A DNA stretch of 35,984 nt from Planctomycetota bacterium. Its GTDB lineage: Bacteria > Planctomycetota > UBA1135. Location: NCBI GenBank assembly GCA_021776925.1, contig JAJFFB010000136.1, positions 1 through 35,984 of the forward strand. Direction: 5' to 3'. Below, one piece after another: positions 6,551-14,212 of this stretch (the stretch's first letter is position 1; every line of letters starts with the position of its first letter). Made by a program: the position numbers and the translations under genes. Below the pieces are notes generated by a model, which was not told the DNA's origin, did not search any database, and was given only the letters and a program-made list of their open reading frames with translations.

Positions 6551-7776
6551 ATATCGAAACGCGGTGCGACGCGCTCCATGAAGGCACTCATGTTGCGGAT
6601 AACCCGCGCGCTGTCGTGGTTGAAGAAATCGAACCACAACATCAGCCGGTCCGCGGGATGGAAGCGTTCGGCGATTTGCGCCGCGACCTCCTCGGCGTTG
6701 CCGACCAGCGCATTGTCGGCGGCGGCGAGCACCTTGTTGGGATCGATGGTGCCTTCCAGCGCCTTCCAGTACTCGGACAGCGCCGCGCGTGCCTCTTGGC
6801 GCGCCGCGTCGCTGCGCTGTGACGGGCTCAGTCCCTCTTCCTCATTGAGGAAGACGAAGGAGGTGCGCGGCATGAAATGCCGTTGCCAGCCACCTCCGTC
6901 CGGGTGGTAGCGCGCGCGCATCCGCTGATGGGTCTCTTCAATCACCTCGGGGCGGGTGATCGAAAGGTTGAAGACCTGGACCGGCAGGATCTGGTTCAGT
7001 TCGTCCTGCAGTGCGGGGTCGTGCGAGCCGACCACCAGTTGCAGCAGATCGCGGCGCCATTCCTGGGGCACGATCTTGAGGTGCTCGAAGTCGTAACGCC
7101 GCTCGATCGGAAGGACGGCGGGCGCTTCCCTCCCGTGTTGCTGACCATAGGCCTGGCATATCTTGAGCCAGCTTTCCTCCTCGCGGAAATCGGCGCGCTG
7201 CAACACCGTTTGCGGGCCATCGGCGCCGCACAGGGTTTCGCCCTTGAGCAGGCGCAGGAACAGGTGCGCGGCCTCGCGGAAGACCTTGCCCTTGAGCACC
7301 GGCCAGGCGGCTTCCTCGACCGCGTCGCGGGCGTCGAGGCCATAGGCGCGGTTCATGAAATCGAAACGCCCGCCGGCAAAACCGACGTGGATGCGGCGTT
7401 TTTCAGCGGCGTCGGCACCGTGCAGCGCACAGAAAGCAGCGATGCGCTCGGCGGCGGCCACCGGGCCACCGTTGCACAAAACGTTCATCACCGCGGAGCC
7501 GCACTCGATCCGCTGCGTGCGGCGGAACACCTGATGGGCGAGCTGCAGGAAGTCGACATTGAGTCCGACTTCGCCTTGCCAGTGCTGGACCACCGGACGC
7601 CGGTTGCGTTTCTGCACCTCGGTCGACAGGTGCGCCTCGGCCACCCACGCGGTGCCGTAGCCGAGCGCGTCGGCGGCCACCACCTGGTCAAAGAAATTGC
7701 GCAGCATCTGCGCTTCGCTCGGCAGCTCCCCCGCCACCGGAGTGTGGCTGATCGAGAAGAAGACGTCGAAATGCAT
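6535..7776 (-). CDS. Luciferase-like (LLM class) flavin-dependent monooxygenase
   Basis: A 413-residue bacterial-luciferase-family oxygenase that would use reduced FMN and O2. The N-terminal strand MHFDVFFSISHTP, the AADALGYGTAWVAEAHLS stretch (typical GFDSVWVAEHH position) and the later HVGFAGGRFDF are standard for the fold. The C-terminal ALVGNAEEVAAQIAERFHPADRLMLWFDF is the usual LLM end. Members include alkane sulfonate and nitrilotriacetate monooxygenases and type II Baeyer-Villiger monooxygenases. Sequence alone does not give the substrate. In this operon it replaces the FAD-dependent kynurenine 3-monooxygenase one would expect. A Baeyer-Villiger attack on the kynurenine ketone best explains the asparaginase-like and aminophenol genes that follow. 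No dedicated flavin reductase is recognised; the neighbouring SDR is a weak candidate. Confidence 0.85.
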   Translation of the reverse strand: MHFDVFFSISHTPVAGELPSEAQMLRNFFDQVVAADALGYGTAWVAEAHLSTEVQKRNRRPVVQHWQGEVGLNVDFLQLAHQVFRRTQRIECGSAVMNVLCNGGPVAAAERIAAFCALHGADAAEKRRIHVGFAGGRFDFMNRAYGLDARDAVEEAAWPVLKGKVFREAAHLFLRLLKGETLCGADGPQTVLQRADFREEESWLKICQAYGQQHGREAPAVLPIERRYDFEHLKIVPQEWRRDLLQLVVGSHDPALQDELNQILPVQVFNLSITRPEVIEETHQRMRARYHPDGGGWQRHFMPRTSFVFLNEEEGLSPSQRSDAARQEARAALSEYWKALEGTIDPNKVLAAADNALVGNAEEVAAQIAERFHPADRLMLWFDFFNHDSARVIRNMSAFMERVAPRFDMEIAS

Positions 7777-7784
7777 GGTCGTGA

Positions 7785-8576
7785 TCAGATGCCGTTAAGA
7801 CGCCCGCCGTCGACAGCGATGCTCTGCCCACGCAGATAGGCCGCATCTGGGGAGGCCAGAAATGCCACCAAGGCGGCGACCTCTTCGGGCCGGCCGAGCC
7901 GCTGTGCCGGCACGGTGGACAGCCACTCCTGCTCGATCTGATCCGGCCGCACCGAGCGCATTTCGGCCATCTGTTCCTTCAGGGACGCCAACCTGTCGGT
8001 GGCGGTGAACCCCGGCAGGACGTTGTTGATGGTGACCTCGGGAGGAAGCTCCTTGGACAGAGTCTTCGACCACGCTGCCATCGCCGCGCGGATGGTGTTG
8101 GAAACACCGAGGCCTGCGATCGGCTCTTTTACCGAGGTCGAAATGACGTTGATGATGCGGCCATACCCCGACTGGCGCATGCCGGGAAGCAGGCTGCGCA
8201 CCAGCAGGTGCGCGGACAGAACGTGCAGATGAAAGGCGCGGGTGAACTCTTCTTCGGCGGCATCCAGGATCGGGCCGCTGCGCGGGCCACCGGTGTTGTG
8301 GATCAGCACCTGCACCGCACCGACGTCGACCAGCAGCCGATCGACCGCAGCCTGCACCGACTGATGCAGCGACAGATCGCACTTGAGCGACCGCGCCACC
8401 GGCGCACCGGCTTGCTTCAGTGCCGGGACCAGTTCGTCGAGCTTGTCGCCGGAGCGCGCCAAGGCGGTCACCGTGGCGCCACGTGCGGCCAAGGCCAGAG
8501 CACTGGCGCGGCCGATGCCGGAACTGGCTCCACACACCAAGGCGTGGAGTCCTTCGAGGGATGAGGGGGATGCCAT
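7785..8576 (-). CDS. Atypical short-chain dehydrogenase/reductase lacking Tyr and Lys
   Basis: A 263-residue Rossmann-fold protein. The nucleotide-binding motif CGASSGIG (residues 15-22), CDL at 66-68, HNTGG (93-97, in place of NNAG) and the C-terminal LRGQSIAVDGG are clear SDR features. S146/S148 are near the catalytic Ser position. At the YxxxK position, however, the sequence reads GVSNTIRAAM: Tyr is replaced by S159 and Lys by R163. I recall a small SDR subgroup with SNTxRA at this place, so this is probably a lineage trait rather than decay. Its step is unknown; binding NAD(P)H for flavin reduction or acting on a pathway intermediate are guesses. ATG at 8576 follows kynA by 7 bases and has no SD. 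Confidence 0.82.
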   Translation of the reverse strand: MASPSSLEGLHALVCGASSGIGRASALALAARGATVTALARSGDKLDELVPALKQAGAPVARSLKCDLSLHQSVQAAVDRLLVDVGAVQVLIHNTGGPRSGPILDAAEEEFTRAFHLHVLSAHLLVRSLLPGMRQSGYGRIINVISTSVKEPIAGLGVSNTIRAAMAAWSKTLSKELPPEVTINNVLPGFTATDRLASLKEQMAEMRSVRPDQIEQEWLSTVPAQRLGRPEEVAALVAFLASPDAAYLRGQSIAVDGGRLNGI

Positions 8577-8583
8577 GAAAGGG

Positions 8584-9420
8584 CTAAGAGAAAAAGGAAT
8601 TGCGCACTTCCCACAGCTCGGGGAAGAAACGGTGATGGACACGTTGCTCAAGGAAGGCCTTGCCGGAGCTGCCGCCGGTGCCGATCTGTCCGCCGATCGT
8701 GCGCGAGACCATCAGGATGTGCACCGCGCGCCACTTGCTCACCAGCATGTCGAAATCGAGCAGCGCTTCGCACACCAGGATCCAGTGGTAGTTGTCGTCA
8801 GGCTCCTGGTAGAGCTGGTGCAGCACTTCAACCAGGCCCGGGTCGAGTTCGTGGGTGTGTCCGTCCTCGCCCTCGAGCAGGTGCGCTGGAACCGGGTAGC
8901 CGGCGGCGGCAATCGCGCGCAGGAACTCGTCGTAGACGCTCGGCGCCTGCCAGCGCGCGCGCAGCCGCTCGACGCCGAAGACGTCGTCTTCGAAGAACTG
9001 CAGGAAGAATTCCTCGCGCAGGCCGAAGGCGAATTCCATCTCGCGGAACTGCACCGACTGGAAACCGCTGCCGGTGCCGAGGCGCTCGCGGAAGCCGGCG
9101 AATTCGGCCGGCGTCAGGGTATGCAGCAGCTGGATCTGGTCGCACAGGCAGGACATGATCGCGTTGATGCGCTTGACCACCTTGAGCACCCGCGAGACCG
9201 AACCGGAGCGGAAGTAGCGCACCATCAGATCGGTTTCGTGCAGCATCTCCTTGAACCACAGCTCGAAGCTCTGGTGGATGATGATGAAGAACATCTCATC
9301 GTGGTGCGGCGGCTCGCTCTGCTGCTCCTGCAGCTGGAGCAATTGCGGCACCTGCAGGTAGGAGTTGTAGTTCAGCTCCTCCAGGGGAATGCGCCGGTAC
9401 TCGGTGGTGCGTTCCGTCAC
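8584..9420 (-). CDS. kynA: Tryptophan 2,3-dioxygenase
   Basis: Heme enzyme opening the indole ring of L-tryptophan to N-formylkynurenine, the entry step of the operon. The 278-residue length is normal. Conserved blocks: NYNSYLQVPQLL, HHDEMFFIIIHQSFELWFKEMLHE with the distal His, GSGFQSVQFREMEFAFG, and WRAVHILMVSRTIGGQIGTGGSSG with the proximal heme His and the GTGGSSG substrate loop. Translation starts at GTG 9420. A TATCCT hexamer 7 bases upstream of the start suggests a leaderless or nearly leaderless transcript. The gene is divergent from the EVE gene with only 23 bases between starts. As the first gene of the run, its promoter should drive the pathway; no regulator gene or operator palindrome is visible nearby. 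Confidence 0.95.
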   Translation of the reverse strand: MTERTTEYRRIPLEELNYNSYLQVPQLLQLQEQQSEPPHHDEMFFIIIHQSFELWFKEMLHETDLMVRYFRSGSVSRVLKVVKRINAIMSCLCDQIQLLHTLTPAEFAGFRERLGTGSGFQSVQFREMEFAFGLREEFFLQFFEDDVFGVERLRARWQAPSVYDEFLRAIAAAGYPVPAHLLEGEDGHTHELDPGLVEVLHQLYQEPDDNYHWILVCEALLDFDMLVSKWRAVHILMVSRTIGGQIGTGGSSGKAFLEQRVHHRFFPELWEVRNSFFS

Positions 9421-9427
9421 GGGCGCC

Positions 9428-9433
9428 AGGATA
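9428..9433 (-). promoter_or_regulatory. Putative -10 box of kynA
   Basis: Minus strand TATCCT, 4 of 6 to TATAAT, ends 7 bases before the GTG. No convincing -35. It overlaps the opposing -10 box of the EVE gene by two bases. Confidence 0.35.
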
Positions 9434-9437
9434 CAAT
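9432..9437 (+). promoter_or_regulatory. Putative -10 box of the EVE gene, leaderless spacing
   Basis: TACAAT, 5 of 6 to consensus, ends exactly 6 bases before the ATG at 9444, the geometry of leaderless mRNAs. The same hexamer serves as -10 of rpoZ in this window, and the HAD gene at 17049 has TAGAAT with identical spacing. Confidence 0.5.
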
Positions 9438-9443
9438 CGCCGC

Positions 9444-9851
9444 ATGGCCTACTGGCTGGTCAAGGAAGAGCCCGGCAAATACCCCTTTTCCCGCTTCCAG
9501 CAGGAGCGCGAAACGGCCTGGACCGGGGTGCGCAATTATCAGGCCCGCAACCATCTGCGCGCCATGCAAGCCGGCGATGAGGTGGTCTACTACCACACCG
9601 GCGGCGAGCGCCAGGCGGTCGGCCTGGCAACCGTGAGCGCGGCCGCCTACGCCGACCCCACCGCCCGCGAGGGCGACTGGTCGTGCGTCGACCTCACGGC
9701 CGGCAAGGAGCTGCCGCAGCCGGTACCGCTGAAGACCCTCAAGCAAGAGGCGTCGATGGCAAAGTGCCTGCTGGTGCGCAATTCCCGCCTCTCGGTCGTA
9801 CCTTTGTCCACCGCCGAATACCGGCTGATTCTCAAGCTCGCCCAGGCCTGA
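9444..9851 (+). CDS. EVE domain-containing protein
   Basis: A 135-residue PUA-like fold protein (EVE, PF01878) thought to bind modified bases in nucleic acids. The opening MAYWLVKEEPGKYPFSRFQ, then TAWTGVRNYQARNHLRAMQAGDEVVYYHTGGERQAVGLATV, and the terminal LSVVPLSTAEYRLIL are the standard EVE pattern, covering the whole chain. There is no SD; a -10 box six bases from the ATG suggests leaderless expression. It is followed after 3 bases by an rRNA methyltransferase gene, so the pair may share a transcript and a theme of RNA-base modification. The precise ligand is unknown. Confidence 0.92.
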   Translation: MAYWLVKEEPGKYPFSRFQQERETAWTGVRNYQARNHLRAMQAGDEVVYYHTGGERQAVGLATVSAAAYADPTAREGDWSCVDLTAGKELPQPVPLKTLKQEASMAKCLLVRNSRLSVVPLSTAEYRLILKLAQA

Positions 9852-9854
9852 ACG

Positions 9855-11039
9855 GTGCCCCTGTCCGCCCCCCCCAGCGCCGACGCGTGGGCCGTACTCG
9901 ACGGCCGCCCGCGCGGCCCGCGCATCTTCCGCAAAGACGTGCGCGTCGCCGGCAAGGACGCCGTCGCCGGTGGCCTGGTCGCGGTGCGCGGCCCGGAAAA
10001 CGAGCACTTCGGCTGGGCGCTGTGGCATCCGCGCTCACAGATCGCGCTGCGCTTTGTCAATCGCGCCGAACAGGCGCCGAGCGCAGAAGACCTGCGGGCA
10101 CTGGCGGTGGCGGCAGCCCAACGCCGCCTCGACGACCCCGAGATCCCCGACCAGGTGTGTCGCATCCTGCACGCCGAGGGCGACGGCTTCCCCGGGCTGG
10201 TGGTCGACCGTTACGGCCCCTTGCTGGTGGCCAAGGTCTACAGCCTGGGCTCCCTGCATTTGTTCGAACTGGTCCTGCCGGCGCTGCATGATTGCCTCGG
10301 TACCAGCGAGCACATGCTCGATTTCGACGAGTCCTCGGCGCGCGCCGAAAGCGAGAAACCGGTGGTCAAGCGCTCCAAGGGATTCCCTCAGCGCGTCAAG
10401 ATCGAGGAATCAGGGCTGCGCTATGAACTCGACTTCCTCGAGGGCCACAAGACCGGATTCTTCTGTGACCAGCGCGAGAACCGCGCGCGGGTGCGCGCCA
10501 TGGCGCACGGCAAACAGGTGCTCGACGTGTGCTGTTACACCGGTGGATTCGCCCTGTCCGCCGCCGCCGGCGAAGCCGAGGAAGTGCTGGCCCTCGACCT
10601 CGACGAAAAGGCCATCGCCCAGGCCAAGCGCAACGCCAACCTCAACGGCCCCGGCCTGGCGCGGCGCATCAAGTTCGTCCACGCCGACGCCTTCAGTTAT
10701 CTGCGCACCCTCGGCCACAACCGGCGCCGTTTCGATCTGATCGTGCTCGATCCGCCCAAGTTCATTCCCAACCGGCGTACCTGGGAAGAAGGCATCGCGC
10801 GCTATCACGACCTCAACAAGCTGGCGATCCCGCTGCTGGCGCAGGGGGGCACTCTGCTCAGCTGTTCGTGTTCAGGCCTGCTGCGCCCGATTGAATTCCA
10901 GGAGACCGTGCGCCGCTCGGCGCGCAACCGCCCGTTGGCGATCGTGCGCCAGACCGGTGCCGGCGCCGATCATCCGGTGCGCCTGGACTTCCCTGAAGGC
11001 CGTTATCTGAAGGCCTTGTGGATGACCGCAGCGGACTGA
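9855..11039 (+). CDS. Class I SAM-dependent rRNA (cytosine-C5) methyltransferase, RlmI-like
   Basis: A 394-residue protein with the architecture of RlmI: an N-terminal PUA-like domain (about residues 10-75), a linker with HAEGDGFPGLVVDRYG, and a C-terminal Rossmann methyltransferase. Visible motifs: GHKTGFFCDQRENR, VLDVCCYTGGFALSAA (SAM loop), EEVLALDLDEKAI (acidic ribose-binding end), DLIVLDPPKF (motif IV) and LLSCSCSG (motif VI with the candidate catalytic Cys). RlmI makes m5C1962 in 23S rRNA; the exact target here is inferred. The start GTG lies three bases after the EVE stop. It begins VPLSAPPSA, with a run of eight C residues near codon 5 (9868-9875). Confidence 0.87.
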   Translation: MPLSAPPSADAWAVLDGRPRGPRIFRKDVRVAGKDAVAGGLVAVRGPENEHFGWALWHPRSQIALRFVNRAEQAPSAEDLRALAVAAAQRRLDDPEIPDQVCRILHAEGDGFPGLVVDRYGPLLVAKVYSLGSLHLFELVLPALHDCLGTSEHMLDFDESSARAESEKPVVKRSKGFPQRVKIEESGLRYELDFLEGHKTGFFCDQRENRARVRAMAHGKQVLDVCCYTGGFALSAAAGEAEEVLALDLDEKAIAQAKRNANLNGPGLARRIKFVHADAFSYLRTLGHNRRRFDLIVLDPPKFIPNRRTWEEGIARYHDLNKLAIPLLAQGGTLLSCSCSGLLRPIEFQETVRRSARNRPLAIVRQTGAGADHPVRLDFPEGRYLKALWMTAAD

Positions 11040-11102
11040 ACCCCGCGACGTTGGACGTTTGACGCGCAGGCCCTCACGGCGCAGTCCGTTTGGCGCCGCC
11101 GA

Positions 11103-12707
11103 TTACAGACCTGGATCGTGGATCCAGCCTTGCAGTTCCGCCGGCGGGCGTGGGCCGTCGCCGCTTGCCGGGGGCTGAACCCGGCGCAGCACCAGCACCT
11201 CGTCGTGACCGTCGCCGTCGATGTCGCGCACGTGCAGGGCGTGAGGTGAGTCCCAATCGGGACCGAGCCGCGTTTCCCAGTCGGGAATGCGGTCGTGCCC
11301 GGCGGTAATCAGGGCCGAAGTGCGGCCGAGCACCCACTCGGTCAGAGTGGTGACGTCGACCTTCAGGTCCTTGCGGTCGGCAAAGGCGCGGCGCAGGAAT
11401 TCGGCGCTGGCGTTGCCGATCAAAGCATCGCTCGGCACCGCACCCAGCCACACCCCGAGGCGTCCGTCGCCCTCGAGCATGGCCAGATCGTCGCGCTTGC
11501 CGTCGCCATTGAAGTCGCCGACCCGCACCACCGCCTCGCGCATCTGCGACAGCTGCTCCTGGTTTTCATCGATCACCTTGAGCAGGCGCCCGCCTTCGAC
11601 CACGACCTTCTTCTGCTTGTACATGCGCGGATGGAAACTGCCGTCGCCCTTGCCGCGGAAGGCGTAGAAGTCGAAACGCAACCGGAAGGAGGTAATCAGG
11701 GAGAACGCCAGTTCAGCCAGGCCGAGATCTTGGACGCCGATCAGCACCAGGTCAGGAATGCCGTCGTCGTCGATCTGGGCGACCTTGGCGTAGAAAATGT
11801 TGCCGTCGAGCTTGACCGGTCTTTTCTTGTTGTCGAGGCTGACGCCCTGATCGCCGCCGAGAAAGATGCGCACCTTGCCGTTGGAAAGCACCAGCAGGTC
11901 CTGGATGCCATCACCGTTGAGGTCGGCCCACTCGTCGACGACGATGTACTTGAGCAGCTTGGTCAGGTTGGTCAGATCGAGGCTCTTTTCGCTGAAGTCC
12001 TGGCGGAAATCGTCGAGTTCGATCTCGACCGAAGCCTGTTCCGGAAAGCCACTCGCCCCGGCGACGTACTGGCTCACGCTGGTGTCGTGACGCACCAAAA
12101 GGTCGGGCCGGCCATCGCCGCTGATGTCTTCGGTATCGGGCTCCGGCACCGAGAGCGCGCGCTCATAGTGCTCAAGCAAGCCTTCGCCGCGCTCGCCGGT
12201 GGCCAGCGACAGGCGTGCCAGGCCCTCGACCTCGGGGCCGACGTGGAAACCGTCGGCGCTGCCGTGCCAGATGCGCACCGCTCCGGCACGCGGCAGGACC
12301 AGGTCGGGCCAGCCGTTGCCATCGAGATCGCGCACGAAGGCGGCGGTGTGCAAACCCATCGGCGGAGTGGCGTCGAGGCCGGTCAAGATCGCCGGGGCGA
12401 GTTCCAGCTCGCCTTCGCTCAGACGCACCGGGCGCAATTCCTTGCCGTCGACCAGGACCAGGAATTGTTCCACCCCGCTGCGGCCAAGATCGGCGACGGT
12501 CCACAGCGTTGCCCGCCCGGGCAGTTCCAACGGCGCGACCTCGGCGCCATGAAGCAGATGAGCCTTGCCGCCGCGCACCGCGACCATTTCCAGCGCACCA
12601 TCGCCGTCCAGATCGACCACCGCAATGTGGTCCGGCACGCTGCGGATGCGCACCGGTTCGGAGGCAGCCTGCAGGAGGGCGCAGCCTAGTAGCGCGGCGA
12701 TCATCAT
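11103..12707 (-). CDS. Secreted FG-GAP/VCBS-repeat protein
   Basis: A 534-residue protein with an N-terminal signal (MMIAALLGCALLQAASE). Repeats of the integrin-like type, each with a Ca-binding D.DGDG or DLNGDG loop, recur along the chain: VVDLDGDGALEMV, RDLDGNGWPDLVL, EDISGDGRPDLLV, ADLNGDGIQDLLVL, AQIDDDGIPDLVLI, GDFNGDGKRDDLAM and RDIDGDGHDEVLVL. They should form a beta-propeller in the periplasm or at the surface. The start ATGATG overlaps the stop of the neighbouring FG-GAP gene. With that gene, a PDZ lipoprotein and an ABC exporter-like pair it forms a five-gene run. Its role is not known. The gene-free gap to the convergent methyltransferase gene (11040-11102) holds only a weak 6-bp stem (11077-11098). 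Confidence 0.85.
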   Translation of the reverse strand: MMIAALLGCALLQAASEPVRIRSVPDHIAVVDLDGDGALEMVAVRGGKAHLLHGAEVAPLELPGRATLWTVADLGRSGVEQFLVLVDGKELRPVRLSEGELELAPAILTGLDATPPMGLHTAAFVRDLDGNGWPDLVLPRAGAVRIWHGSADGFHVGPEVEGLARLSLATGERGEGLLEHYERALSVPEPDTEDISGDGRPDLLVRHDTSVSQYVAGASGFPEQASVEIELDDFRQDFSEKSLDLTNLTKLLKYIVVDEWADLNGDGIQDLLVLSNGKVRIFLGGDQGVSLDNKKRPVKLDGNIFYAKVAQIDDDGIPDLVLIGVQDLGLAELAFSLITSFRLRFDFYAFRGKGDGSFHPRMYKQKKVVVEGGRLLKVIDENQEQLSQMREAVVRVGDFNGDGKRDDLAMLEGDGRLGVWLGAVPSDALIGNASAEFLRRAFADRKDLKVDVTTLTEWVLGRTSALITAGHDRIPDWETRLGPDWDSPHALHVRDIDGDGHDEVLVLRRVQPPASGDGPRPPAELQGWIHDPGL

Positions 12708-14212
12708 GGGCGACTCAGATAGATCTCCCAGTGGGAGTATTCGCGGACCAGCAGATCGCCGAGACCGTCGTGGTTCAGGTCGCGCACCTCGACCACGGCG
12801 GCGAGGGCATCGACCGGGATGGTGCGTACCGCGGGCCGGACTGCCAGGCGGCCGCCGCGGTAAAGCGGACGCACTTCGAGGTCACCGTTGCCGCTGTTCT
12901 CGAGCAGGTCCGGCAAGCCGTCGCCGTCGAAATCGGCCACCAGCGAGGGCACCACCGAGAAGGAATCGACGTCGCCGACCGCGTAGGAGCGCTCGTGGCT
13001 GAGCGCCGCCCGCGTGTCGAAGCCACTCTCGGTACCGCGGAAGACCTGCATGCTGTGACGGATGCGCGGATCGCGCAAGGTCAGACCGAGGTCGAGTTCC
13101 CACGCCGAGATGGCGATGTCGGTGAGACCGTCACCGTCCACGTCGCGCAGATAGGGACCCGCCCATCCCCCTTCGGCCTTGCGGAAGAAAGCCGGCTGAC
13201 CAAGCTGCGGCTGGTCGAGGACATCGAACCACAAACGCACCTGCCAGTCCGAACTGAGCCCCAGCCCGGAGTCGCTGCGCACCAGCAGCAAATCAGCAGA
13301 GGCGCCACCGCCGACGTGGCGCCAGTCGAGGATTTCAGTATTGGAACCTTTCCCGGGAGGCATCGGGATTTTGCGGTCGGGAGTGGCGCGGAAACTGGAG
13401 TCCTCTTTCTGCAGATAGATGCGGATCTGGCCGTCGCTGAGGAAACTCACGTCACCGCGGCCGTCGCCGTCGAGATCGTCGAGGACCAGGCGCGGCAGGG
13501 TGACCCGCGAGTAGAGCAAGGGCGGTTGTTCGATCACACCCACGCTCTCGTTGGGCACGAACAGCTCGCTCAACTGAGAACTGGACAAGGTCGCGCGCGC
13601 GCGGCCGCCAAACAGATCGCGCTGGGCAACAGGAGCACGCCCGTGCACCGGACGCCACAGGATTTCGCCCATCAGGCTGCCGTCTCCGTGCAGGATGCGG
13701 TAGCCCTCGCGCGTGGGCAGCGCGATTTCATCGAGTCCGTCTCCGTCGAGGTCGGCGACTTCCTTCCACGCCGGCAGATCATCCGCAGCAGGAAGATCGA
13801 GCAGCAACGGCACATCATGGATGCGCCGCGGCCGCCCCCCCCCAGATTGCAGGTACACCGCCTCGCGGGTGGTCAGGAGCAGCTCGGCGCCGGGAGATTC
13901 CTCGCTGCGGTCGAACTCGCCCACCGCCCAGGCCACCACCGCACGCGGCACCGGGTAGACGCGATCGGGCTCGGCCGCGTAACCGCCGCTGCGGCGCTGC
14001 AGGAAAAGCGCGACCAGGCGACGGCCATCGCGCACTCCAGCAAGCCAGATGTCGTCGAGCCCGTCGCCATCGGCGTCGGCGAACACGGTATCGACGATGG
14101 TTTCGGGAATGTCAACCAGGTAGCGACCGTAGCCGCCCTGTCGGTCCGCAGCAGCGGCGCTGGTGACCAGCGTCACCCCCATCAGCAGGGCAAGAGCAGG
14201 TTTTTGCATCAT
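12704..14212 (-). CDS. Secreted FG-GAP/VCBS-repeat protein
   Basis: A 502-residue paralogue-like neighbour of the preceding protein. Signal peptide MMQKPALALLMGVTLVTSAAAA with a likely AAA cleavage site. FG-GAP loops: ADADGDGLDDIWL, ADLDGDGLDEIAL, DDLDGDGRGDVSFL, RDVDGDGLTDIAI, ADFDGDGLPDLLE and RDLNHDGLGDLLV, suggesting a six- or seven-bladed propeller. ATG overlaps the stop of the PDZ gene (ATGA) and its own stop overlaps the next FG-GAP gene (ATGA), so the two are co-translated and perhaps stoichiometric. A run of nine C residues lies at 13835-13843 (plus strand). A longer frame extends upstream into the PDZ gene but lacks a signal peptide, so the internal start is preferred. Confidence 0.85.
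   Translation of the reverse strand: MMQKPALALLMGVTLVTSAAAADRQGGYGRYLVDIPETIVDTVFADADGDGLDDIWLAGVRDGRRLVALFLQRRSGGYAAEPDRVYPVPRAVVAWAVGEFDRSEESPGAELLLTTREAVYLQSGGGRPRRIHDVPLLLDLPAADDLPAWKEVADLDGDGLDEIALPTREGYRILHGDGSLMGEILWRPVHGRAPVAQRDLFGGRARATLSSSQLSELFVPNESVGVIEQPPLLYSRVTLPRLVLDDLDGDGRGDVSFLSDGQIRIYLQKEDSSFRATPDRKIPMPPGKGSNTEILDWRHVGGGASADLLLVRSDSGLGLSSDWQVRLWFDVLDQPQLGQPAFFRKAEGGWAGPYLRDVDGDGLTDIAISAWELDLGLTLRDPRIRHSMQVFRGTESGFDTRAALSHERSYAVGDVDSFSVVPSLVADFDGDGLPDLLENSGNGDLEVRPLYRGGRLAVRPAVRTIPVDALAAVVEVRDLNHDGLGDLLVREYSHWEIYLSRP

Noticed and set aside
11295..12689. Plus-strand frame of over 450 codons opposite the FG-GAP gene
   Set aside because: Its composition mirrors the repeated Asp-Gly codons on the other strand, with no recognisable motif.
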